Shown: positions 1-6,700 of the stretch, piece after piece | Layout of the letters: every line of letters begins with the position of its first letter | How positions within the stretch are numbered: position 1 is the stretch's first letter | Assembly (NCBI GenBank): GCA_946409855.1 | Contig: CAMJXZ010000111.1 | Coordinates: forward strand, 1-9,339 | Reading direction: 5' to 3' | Source of the DNA: an uncultured Clostridia bacterium | GTDB lineage: Bacteria > Bacillota > Clostridia > Christensenellales > Aristaeellaceae | Length of the DNA: 9,339 nucleotides | The notes under the pieces: generated by a model | The model's input: the letters and a program-made list of their open reading frames with translations, nothing else | The model's database searches: none | Told to the model about the DNA's origin: nothing | Made by a program: the position numbers and the translations under genes

Positions 1-165
1 GTTCTCGGCGTTGCCCGTGTAGCCGTGGAGGAGGAAGAGGGTGCGCATGGGCTGTTCCGCAGCGCTTTCCGGAGATTCCGGCGGGCGGTCGTTGGGCAGG
101 AACATTTCAAAGGACGTCTGCCGGTGCAGCGCGCCGGAATAATATTCGATCCTGAAATAGGCCAT
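1..165 (-). CDS. Esterase, EstA/esterase-D-like alpha/beta hydrolase (partial)
   Basis: Only the first 55 codons are present; the gene runs off the left edge. The peptide starts MAYFRIEYYSGALHRQTSFE, and residues 41-51 read RTLFLLHGYTG. The HGYTG turn after a hydrophobic strand is the usual oxyanion-hole element of the esterase D / tributyrin esterase (EstA) group of serine hydrolases. Family members open with the same short beta-hairpin segment before this motif and hydrolyse short-chain esters, often acetyl or other carboxylic esters. The catalytic Ser, Asp and His lie outside the window, so activity cannot be checked. The ATG at 165 has a strong site, GGAAGGAGA, 6 nt upstream, inside the last codons of the DUF3237 gene. 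Its TGA stop lies only 2 nt before this ATG, so the two genes are almost certainly co-transcribed and perhaps translationally coupled. The family call is good; the substrate is unknown. Confidence 0.8.
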   Translation of the reverse strand, partial: MAYFRIEYYSGALHRQTSFEMFLPNDRPPESPESAAEQPMRTLFLLHGYTGNAEN

Positions 166-167
166 GA

Positions 168-560
168 TCATTCTCCTTCCCTGTAAATCCTGACCGTCAC
201 GCCCTGTTCCGCCAGGGTGACCGACGCGGACAGGCGGGCGGTCTCCCACGCCTTCAAAAGCGGGCTGTCCGTAACCAGCCGCGGGCGGAACCCGTCTTCC
301 CAGCTGCCCTGATTTTCAATAAAGATCCGGCAGCGCTCCCCGGCCGCGTCCGTCCCTTCCAGCATGTAGCGGGCGGACAAAACCGCCTTGCCGTCTTTGG
401 CGACGGTCTGCGTATCCACCCCCGGGCCGATCACGCGGCCGCGGAAAAGCGGCCCCTCCGCTTCCCCGTCAAAGGGGATCATCACGATGTCCCGCGTTTG
501 GCCCCGTACGCTGATCGCCTCCCGGCAGATCACCCGGATTTCCGTCAGCAGTTCCCGCAC
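168..560 (-). CDS. DUF3237 family protein
   Basis: This 130-residue protein matches DUF3237 in length and in its run of motifs: an N-terminal strand (ELLTEIRVICREAISV), IPFDGEAEGPLFRGRVIGPGVDTQ, an LSARYMLEGTD strand, RIFIENQGSW, and a TDSPLL segment near the end. The family is thought to form a small lipocalin-like beta-barrel; its biochemical role is unknown. No signal peptide is visible, so it is probably cytoplasmic. The frame stays open up to an ATG at 719, but I reject that start because a strong promoter lies at 645-673, inside the extension, and the extension has no family-like sequence. GTG at 560 begins where the family begins, and an AAGGAAAGG site lies about 11 nt upstream. It is the first gene of an operon with the esterase, 2 nt away, which suggests a joint metabolic or detoxifying role, but nothing more specific. 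The start codon is the least certain part. Confidence 0.78.
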   Translation of the reverse strand: MRELLTEIRVICREAISVRGQTRDIVMIPFDGEAEGPLFRGRVIGPGVDTQTVAKDGKAVLSARYMLEGTDAAGERCRIFIENQGSWEDGFRPRLVTDSPLLKAWETARLSASVTLAEQGVTVRIYREGE

Positions 561-586
561 GGCCTGTCCCGCCTTTCCTTTTTTGC

Positions 587-631
587 CGTTCCGTCCGCCC
601 TCGCGGCGCCGGAACGTCCGGTTTCCCGGAC
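587..631 (-). promoter_or_regulatory. Structured leader of the DUF3237-esterase mRNA
   Basis: Read on the minus strand, the expected leader (about 638 down to 561) holds two adjacent inverted repeats. The first, 616-631, has 6-bp arms GTCCGG and CCGGAC closing a GAAA loop, which is a GNRA-type tetraloop. The second has 7-bp arms at 610-616 and 587-593 (CGTTCCG/CGGAACG) enclosing an inner 4-bp stem (595-598 with 603-606). It ends just before the A-rich stretch and the ribosome binding site. No U-run follows on this strand, so it is not a terminator. I infer a role in mRNA stability or translation; it matches no riboswitch I know. The two hairpins share position 616 and cannot both form fully. 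Confidence 0.5.
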
Positions 632-644
632 TGTTTTCCTTTCT

Positions 645-673
645 ATTATAGCAAACCGACCGGCATACCGCAA
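645..673 (-). promoter_or_regulatory. Promoter of the DUF3237-esterase operon
   Basis: On the minus strand there is TTGCGG (668-673), a 17-bp spacer and a perfect TATAAT (645-650). A TG one base before the -10 makes it an extended -10 element. Transcription should start near 638. The promoter lies inside the long upstream extension of the DUF3237 frame, which is the main reason for moving that gene's start to 560. Confidence 0.8.
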
Positions 674-723
674 GGAGATTTGCCTTTTTGCGGGAAAGTC
701 CGAGAAACCCTGAAGGCAATGTC

Positions 724-751
724 TTGTCTTTTTCCGTAATTCGGTTATAAT
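724..751 (+). promoter_or_regulatory. Promoter of the MATE transporter gene
   Basis: TTGTCT (724-729), a 16-bp spacer and a perfect TATAAT (746-751) lie about 100 bp before the MATE start. Transcription would begin near 758, giving a leader of about 95 nt. Its -35 box is about 50 bp from the -35 box of the opposing DUF3237 promoter, so a single bound protein between 674 and 723 could affect both genes. No obvious operator is visible there. Confidence 0.72.
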
Positions 752-761
752 GAGTATGGAT

Positions 762-787
762 ACGGGAGGGATCCTTTTTCCTCCCGT
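762..787 (+). promoter_or_regulatory. 5'-terminal hairpin in the MATE leader
   Basis: Perfect 8-bp arms ACGGGAGG (762-769) and CCTCCCGT (780-787) enclose a 10-nt T-rich loop, beginning only about 5 nt after the predicted transcription start. No gene lies upstream on this strand and no U-run follows, so it is not a terminator. Further down, GCCTC (822-826) can pair with GAGGC (835-839), covering part of the Shine-Dalgarno site GGAGGCGG (834-841). The CCTCC of the first hairpin could also pair with that GGAGG. The folding is seen in sequence; regulation is inference. Confidence 0.45.
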
Positions 788-852
788 TCAGACGCCAGAT
801 TCCATTTTCCGGACAGGAGCGGCCTCATTCACCGGAGGCGGGATAAAAAGCC

Positions 853-2220
853 ATGAAATTTCTGAACAGCCGTCTGGACAGCCTGCTGACCACCAGTCAG
901 TTCACCTATCCTGACCTGCGCCGGATGTTCGTCACCCTGACGCTGGATCAGTTCTTTATCTGTTTCATCAGCATCATCTCCACGGCCCTCGTTTCTTCCG
1001 TCGGGGAGGCGGCCATCGCGGCCGTCTCCATGGTAGGCACCATCAACAGCATGGTCTCCCTGGTGTTCATGTCCCTGGCCACCGGCGGGTCCATCGTGGT
1101 GGCCCGCGCCAAGGGAAAAGGGGACATTCAGGAGATCCGCCGCGCCATCGGCCAGTGCGTCAGCCTCTCCGCGCTGGTGGCCGTCGTCCTGAGCCTGAGC
1201 CTGATCGCCCTGTCGGAACCGCTGGTCCGGCTCATCTATCCGAACGTGGAGCCGCTGCTGGTCACCTACGCGGTGGAATACATGCGGCTGATGGCGATTT
1301 CCTTTATCCCGTTTTCCATCTTCAACGCCGTATTCAACATCTTCCGAAGCCTGGGCGATACCCGGTCCAGCCTGCTGCTGACCATCGTGATCAACGTATC
1401 CCACCTGATCCTGAGCCTGCTGTTCATCAACGGCCTGCGCATGGGCGTGACCGGGTCCGGCCTTTCCTATATCACCGCGCGGACGCTCGGCATGATCCTG
1501 GCCGTTTACTGGCTGATGCGACACAGCGGGTATTACATCCACTTCCGTTCGTTTTTCCGCTTTGATCCGAAAATCACCAGGGTCATTTTCTCCCTGGGGA
1601 TGCCGCTGACGGTTGAATCCCTGCTGACCCAGGGCGGCATGCTGATGGTGCAGATCTATCTGGCGCGCCTCACCACCACCGACCTGGCGGCCCACGCCGT
1701 ATCCAATTCGATGCTGAACCTGTTCCTGACCAGCGCCAACGCGTTGAACGCCCTGACCAGCACGGTGTGCGGCCAGTGCTACGGCGCCGGGCATTACGAC
1801 CTGACCCGGCATTACTGCAGCGCCATCATCCGCGTAGGGCGCTTTATCCTGCTGGGGACGGTGCTGGTCCTGCTGCCCTTTACGCCACTGCTGCTCCGGC
1901 TATATCACGCCTCAGAGCAGGGGCTTTCGATCATCTACACCGCGCTGGGCATCGCGCTGGCCGGGCTGCCGCTTTTCTGGGCGGACGGGAACATCCCCGC
2001 CATGGTGCTCCGGACGGCGGGCGACGCTTCCTTTACCGGCCTGGTCTCCGTCCTGGCCCTGCTGCTTGGCCGGTGCGCGCTGGGCTATGTTCTGACCATT
2101 CCCGCGGGGCTGGGCGTCCCCGGGATCTGGATCGCCCTTGTCTTTGAATGGCTCATCCGGGGCATCGCCCTGCGCGTCCGCTTTCACGGCGACCGGTGGC
2201 TGCATCAGGCGCCGGCGTAA
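853..2220 (+). CDS. MATE family efflux transporter
   Basis: This 455-residue, strongly hydrophobic protein has the length and pattern of MATE antiporters (NorM/DinF superfamily), which use an Na+ or H+ gradient to expel cationic drugs, dyes or metabolites across the cytoplasmic membrane. About 12 membrane segments can be traced in two halves, roughly residues 24-225 and 240-443. Each half carries the familiar polar turn after its fourth segment: FRSLGDTRSS (164-173) and LRTAGDASFTG (386-396). Other family-like parts are SLATGGSIVVARAKGKGD (74-91), AHAVSNSMLNL (280-290), CGQCYGAG (306-313) and the closing GVPGIWIALVFEWLIRG (421-437). The start is ATG at 853, with GGAGGCGG at 834-841, a slightly long spacing. 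Transcribed alone from the promoter at 724-751 and ended by the terminator at 2248. No regulator gene sits beside it, and the substrate cannot be read from sequence. Confidence 0.93.
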   Translation: MKFLNSRLDSLLTTSQFTYPDLRRMFVTLTLDQFFICFISIISTALVSSVGEAAIAAVSMVGTINSMVSLVFMSLATGGSIVVARAKGKGDIQEIRRAIGQCVSLSALVAVVLSLSLIALSEPLVRLIYPNVEPLLVTYAVEYMRLMAISFIPFSIFNAVFNIFRSLGDTRSSLLLTIVINVSHLILSLLFINGLRMGVTGSGLSYITARTLGMILAVYWLMRHSGYYIHFRSFFRFDPKITRVIFSLGMPLTVESLLTQGGMLMVQIYLARLTTTDLAAHAVSNSMLNLFLTSANALNALTSTVCGQCYGAGHYDLTRHYCSAIIRVGRFILLGTVLVLLPFTPLLLRLYHASEQGLSIIYTALGIALAGLPLFWADGNIPAMVLRTAGDASFTGLVSVLALLLGRCALGYVLTIPAGLGVPGIWIALVFEWLIRGIALRVRFHGDRWLHQAPA

Positions 2221-2247
2221 CCGGTCTCTTTCTTTCATGGTTTTCTG

Positions 2248-2280
2248 GCCTGCCGCTTTTTCCGGCAGGCTTTTCCTTTC
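2248..2280 (+). terminator. Intrinsic terminator of the MATE gene
   Basis: Perfect 8-bp arms GCCTGCCG (2248-2255) and CGGCAGGC (2263-2270) enclose a 7-nt loop (CTTTTTC) and are followed by TTTTCCTTTC. It begins 27 nt after the MATE stop codon and separates that gene from the beta-helix gene downstream. Confidence 0.9.
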
Positions 2281-2304
2281 CATCTTTTTTCAAGCATCCG
2301 GGGA

Positions 2305-2310
2305 TATGAT
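2305..2310 (+). promoter_or_regulatory. Possible -10 box of the beta-helix gene
   Basis: Since a terminator closes the gene upstream, the beta-helix gene needs its own promoter. The best -10 candidate is TATGAT at 2305-2310, 32 nt before the ATG. No convincing -35 box lies at 16-18 bp, only a T-rich stretch, so this promoter may be weak, activator-dependent or driven by another sigma factor. Confidence 0.3.
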
Positions 2311-2342
2311 GGCTTTGCAACCAGGAAAGGAAGGTGCGAACC

Positions 2343-3578
2343 ATGAAAACATTTACAAGATTCCTGATCGTTTCCCTGATGCTCTGTCTGCTGATCGTTC
2401 CCGCAATCCCTCAGGGAATCGCCGAAGCCGGTTCCCCCGTTTACAGCGCGGCGGACCTGTTCACCGAGCGCGACCTGACCCAAACCGCGGATCTTAAAGG
2501 CGCTTCCGTCCTGACCGTTTCGGACGGGCAGGCGCTCCGCGTCACCGCGTCCGGCGTGTATGTGCTGAAAGGGACCGCCGCCGAAGCCACCGTATATGTG
2601 GAAGCCGGGAAGGACGACAAGGTGCAGCTGGTGCTGGACGGCCTGAATGTCGTCAACACCTCTTCTCCCGTGATCTGTATCAAATCAGCCGACAAAGTAT
2701 GGATCACCACCCAGGCGGACAGCAGCCTGTCCGTCACCGGCGCTTTCGCGTCCGACGGGAGCGAACAGCCGAACGGCGTCCTCTATTCCAAAGAAGACCT
2801 GATCCTGAACGGCACCGCTTCCCTGACCGTTTCTTCTTCGCACAACGGCGTCACCGCCAAGGACGACCTCAAAATCACCGGCGGTACCTATCAGATCACG
2901 GCGGCAAAGAAAGCGCTGGACGCCAACGACTCCATTCGCGTCGCGGGCGGCACCCTGAGCCTGACTGCCGGAACGGACGGCCTGCACGCGGAAAATAACG
3001 ATGACGACGCCAAAGGGTACATCTATATCGGCGGCGGCAGCCTGAATATCCAGGCCGGCGACGACGGCATCCACACGAACTCCGTGGTGCAGATCGACGG
3101 CGGCACCGTTTCCGTCCGGGCCGCGGAGGGCATCGAGGGCACCTATGTCCAGCTGAACGGCGGCACGATCAGCGTGCAGGCCTCCGACGACGGGATCAAC
3201 GCAGGTTATAAATCCTCCGCCTATTCGCCCCTGATCGAGATCAACGACGGCGATATCACCGTCGTCGTGGGCGCCGGGGATACGGACGGCATCGATTCCA
3301 ACGGCAGCATCATCGTCAACGGCGGCGTCATCCGGGTCACCGGGAACAGCACCTTTGACTGCGACGGATATGCCCAGTACAACGGCGGGACCATCATCGT
3401 CAACGGCCAGGAGGTCGCCTATATCCCCAACCAGATGATGGGCGGGCGAGGCGGCCGCGGCGGCAGAGGCGGCTTCGGCCAGGAAATGCCGGGCGCTGAT
3501 GATCCCTGGGGTGATGGCACCCAGCAGGGCTGGGGCTACGGCAATCCGGGCGGCCGGGGCGGCAGGCGCGGACGGTGA
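2343..3578 (+). CDS. Secreted Cthe_2159-like beta-helix carbohydrate-binding protein
   Basis: A 411-residue protein. Residues 1-29 form a signal peptide (MKTFTRFLIVSLMLCLLIVP, then an AEA/G-type cleavage site), so it is exported. Residues about 80-355 match the Cthe_2159 (DUF4353) family, annotated as 'carbohydrate-binding domain-containing'. The founding Clostridium thermocellum protein is a calcium-containing parallel beta-helix reported to bind acidic polysaccharide and cellulose. Short coils repeat about every 20-25 residues as GGTxxhxAxxDG (GGT/GGS/GGV near 180, 202, 231, 253, 273, 327 and 348, with DG turns at 212, 241, 283 and 315), as expected of that fold. Residues 365-411 are a Gly/Arg-rich tail with three GGR units, PWGDG and a basic GRRGR end; there is no LPXTG motif or C-terminal membrane helix. 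The ATG at 2343 has GGAAAGGAAGG ending 8 nt upstream; the GTG at 2334 lies within that site and is not the start. The exact ligand is unknown. Confidence 0.85.
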   Translation: MKTFTRFLIVSLMLCLLIVPAIPQGIAEAGSPVYSAADLFTERDLTQTADLKGASVLTVSDGQALRVTASGVYVLKGTAAEATVYVEAGKDDKVQLVLDGLNVVNTSSPVICIKSADKVWITTQADSSLSVTGAFASDGSEQPNGVLYSKEDLILNGTASLTVSSSHNGVTAKDDLKITGGTYQITAAKKALDANDSIRVAGGTLSLTAGTDGLHAENNDDDAKGYIYIGGGSLNIQAGDDGIHTNSVVQIDGGTVSVRAAEGIEGTYVQLNGGTISVQASDDGINAGYKSSAYSPLIEINDGDITVVVGAGDTDGIDSNGSIIVNGGVIRVTGNSTFDCDGYAQYNGGTIIVNGQEVAYIPNQMMGGRGGRGGRGGFGQEMPGADDPWGDGTQQGWGYGNPGGRGGRRGR

Positions 3579-3639
3579 TCCGGCCCGGCTCATCCGGTCA
3601 TCCCTGAAAAAAGTAATACGGCCCTGACCGCCGAACCTC

Positions 3640-3678
3640 ATCAAAAGGGCCGCCGCATCGATACGGATGCGGCGGCCC
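3640..3678 (-). terminator. Intrinsic terminator of the SH3b wall protein gene
   Basis: Perfect 13-bp arms GGGCCGCCGCATC (3647-3659) and GATGCGGCGGCCC (3666-3678) enclose a 6-nt loop. On the minus strand the stem is followed by TTTTGATG, which suits termination of the wall protein gene, whose stop is at 3701-3703. On the plus strand it is followed by GGTTTATGC, a poorer U-run, but it may also stop the convergent beta-helix transcript, which has no other terminator. Confidence 0.85.
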
Positions 3679-3700
3679 GGTTTATGCTGTTCAGAATGGA

Positions 3701-6700
3701 TTACTTCTTGGTTTTGCGTTCCGGCGCGTGGGTGTAGGCGTACTGGATCGCCTGCTGATGGTAGGCGTCCACATCGCCGGTGCGGTGCACGCGGGAGTTC
3801 ACAAAGTGCACGCAGAACTGGCCGGAGAAGTTGTTGTCCGGGATGGAGTCGCCGTCCGGATAGTTGTGCGGCACGCCGTACATGGAGGCGGCGTAGGTAT
3901 GGCCGCCGACGGTCACCCACAGCGGGCGGCGCTGCCAGTGCTTGTTGGACAGGATGTCTTCCGTGCTGGACACGCCGTAGATCTGGCACATGACCGCGGA
4001 ATCGGCCGCGGTGAGGGGTTCAACGTCCGCGTGATAGCCGCCGCCCAGGCGCCTGGCGCGGAAGGACAGGCCGGTGTACACATCGGTGATCACCGCCACG
4101 GTCCCCTTGGTCCACACGTGCTGGATGGTGCCGGTGTACCAGTTGGACTTTTCCACCGGGTAGAGGGTGGCGTCGTAGCTCTTGGTGCCGTACAGGGCGG
4201 ACTGGGTCATCTGGCCCGCGATGCCGTCGGCGGTCAGGCTGTGGTCCATCTGGAAGGTGATCACGGCCTGCATGGTCGCGGTGGTGTACTCTCCGGTCAC
4301 ATCTTCGGCGCTCAGATATCCCTGTTCAAACAGCGCCTGCTGCAGCTGCGTCACGCTTTCTCCGGTGGAACCCTGGCGAAGCGTCGAATAGGTGACGTAC
4401 GGAGCGAGCCCGCTTTCGGGATCTTCCGCCTCGGGCACGATGACGCCGCCGTCCAGGGAGTAGTCGGTGTAGTCTTCCTGCTGATTGAACTGCTGGTCCC
4501 ACTCCTCGTTGGTCAGCACATGCAGCATATCGGAACGGACATAGCCGGTCTGCATGGCGTATTCCACCAGGTACCAGGTGTAGGCAGCGCCGTCGCTGTC
4601 CGCCACAGGGCCGCTCATCAGCTGGATGTAGGTGCCGGAGATCCGGATCACGGTCGTGGAGGACATGGACGGGGATTTGCGGACCAGGACGCTGTCTTCC
4701 AGCGTATAGGCGGTATCCGTCTCATTCGCGGCGGGGGCAGCGGGAACAGCAGCGGCGGGGGCGGCGGGCGCCGGTTCGGGCGTCGCCGTTTCCGCGGCGG
4801 GGGCTTCCCAGTCGTCCAGGTCGTCCGCGTAGACGGGCTGCTCTTCTTCCTGCGGGGTCAGGACGGTGCTTTCCTGCTCGTAGTCCGTCCCGAAGGTGGC
4901 TTTCCACATGTCCTCGGTCATCAGGTGGATCAGGTCGCCGCGGACATAGCCGGTCACGTTGTTGTACTGCACCTGGTACCAGGCGTAATTCGCGCCGCTT
5001 TCATCCAGCATGGCGTCGCTCAGCACCGTCAGATACGTATGCTCCAGCCCGACAATGCCCACGCTGGGGGCCTGCACGTTGGGCGCGGAGCGCAGATAGA
5101 CGCGGTCTCTCGTCGTAAAGGCGACGTCGATCGGAGCAGAATCGTCGTTTTCGGGAATCACGATATCGGGCGTCCTGGGCGTTTCATCCGAGCCGGCAGG
5201 CGCGACACCGTTCTCCACATAGATGCCGTTCAGTTCCTCTTCGGTGTAGATGTGCAGCATGTCGCCGCGCACCCAGCCGTTGTACGTGCCGTATTCGATC
5301 AGATACCAGTCGTCCTTGCCGTTGTCATCCTTGCGGGTATCGCCCAGCAGCGTCACGAAGGTATCGGATTTTTCGATCCTGGTGACGGCGACCGACATGG
5401 TGGAAGGATCCTTGCGGACCAGCACCCGGTTCTTGACGGTATAGGCCAGATTGCTCGTGGGCGCGGCCGCTTCATCCGCCGTCTGTTCCGCCGTTTCCGG
5501 CTGGACGATGGTCTGTTCTTCAGGCAGCAGATTGCTGGTCTGCCACATGGCGTATTCCTCGTTGGTCAGGACCTTCACGTACTGGCTCATCACGAAGGCC
5601 GTCATGTCATGATAATCGACGCGGTACCAGGTATCGCCGCTGACCTCGATCTGATCCTCCCAGCGGAGCACGTCGCCTTCCTCCAGCTTGCCCAGGGACC
5701 GGGCGGTGGTCGCCGCCGCGGCGCGGACGTTGACGGAGCGGAAAACGCACATCAGATAGCCGGATTTTTCAAGATCGGTCTGGCTGGGCAGGATGCCGCG
5801 GACCTGATAGTTGTTCAGCTGGTTGCGGCTGAGCATCATGCACGTATCGCCGCGCAGGTAGCCTTCGATGCCGTTCACGATCACCGGGTACCAGGTATAG
5901 CCGTCGTTGGTATAGGGGCTGGCCCACATTTGGAGGACTTCCCCCTGCTTGGCATGGCCGGAAGCGTTCGCGCTGCGCTGCGGCTCCAGGCGGACGTTGA
6001 CCATATCGGTCACCACATAGACATAAGGGACCTTGGCGGTCAGGGAGAAGTCGATCTCCACCATGTCCATGCTGACGTAGCCGGTGATGCCGCCGTAGAT
6101 GGTGGCGTAAAAATAGCCGTCCTGGCCCAGCACCACCAGTTCGGATTCATCCGGGATCCGCGCCGCGACAGCGCCGTCCATGCTGGGCGTCGCTTTCATT
6201 TCCAGCGGAGCGCCGCCCGTTTTGACGGTGACGCAGTAAACGATTTCTTCCTGGGCTGCCGGATCCTCTCCGGCGGGCTCCGCCGGCTTATCTTCCGCCG
6301 CGGGCGCTTCTTCGGCCGCGGCCTGCGGCAGTTCTTCCTCCGCCTGCTGAGTCACGACCTCCAGATAATCCGCCAGCACGTAGCCGGTGACATCTTCATA
6401 CATGACCATCGCCCAGGTGGGATCGGCGTCCAGCAGGTACACTTCGGTGCCGTTGGGCAGATACACCAGCGCGCGCGCTTTGGTGCTCTTGTCCTCCCGC
6501 AGGGTCAGCGTGCCGCCCTGGGGCGTATTCACCCTGGCGATCACCGGGTCGACCGTTTCTTCAAAATCGACATCCAGCGTGCTCAGGACCCAGTCTTCCG
6601 TTTCCTGATCGGCCTGAGCGGCGGCCTGAGGCTCTTCCTCTTCGGCCTGGGGCGCGGTTTCCAGCACCGTATATTCATCCGGGCTGATCAGAATGACTTC

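Noticed and set aside
616..640. Intrinsic terminator on the plus strand (hairpin followed by T-rich sequence)
   Set aside because: It has that look on the plus strand, but no plus-strand gene lies upstream. It is better explained as the leader hairpin of the minus-strand operon, though it could stop stray antisense transcription.
561..719. N-terminal extension of the DUF3237 protein to the ATG at 719
   Set aside because: It contains the promoter at 645-673, has no family resemblance and is basic and irregular in composition.
758..852. A known riboswitch upstream of the MATE gene
   Set aside because: The leader is short and lacks the conserved cores of the guanidine, preQ1 or yybP-ykoY types that I could check by eye.
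829..1812. A 327-codon minus-strand frame opposite the MATE gene
   Set aside because: It is Gln/Gly/Asp/His-rich with no hydrophobic core, typical of the antisense of a membrane protein gene, and has no start signals.
2862..3420. DNA repeats (many short GGCGGC and GACGGC units) as a tandem repeat array
   Set aside because: The units vary in length and sequence and stay in frame. They simply encode the Gly-Gly and Asp-Gly turns of the beta-helix coils.
2685..3989. A 434-codon minus-strand frame across the beta-helix gene and the terminator
   Set aside because: It crosses a strong terminator hairpin and the convergent gene end. Its sequence is the antisense of the GGT/DG repeats, and the opposite strand has a clear signal peptide and family match.
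3704..4168. L,D-transpeptidase (YkuD) or NlpC/P60 assignment for the C-terminal domain of the wall protein
   Set aside because: The cysteine lies in FCVHF, not in a Ser-His-Gly-Cys motif, and the spacing of Cys and His does not fit NlpC/P60, so I left the domain unnamed.
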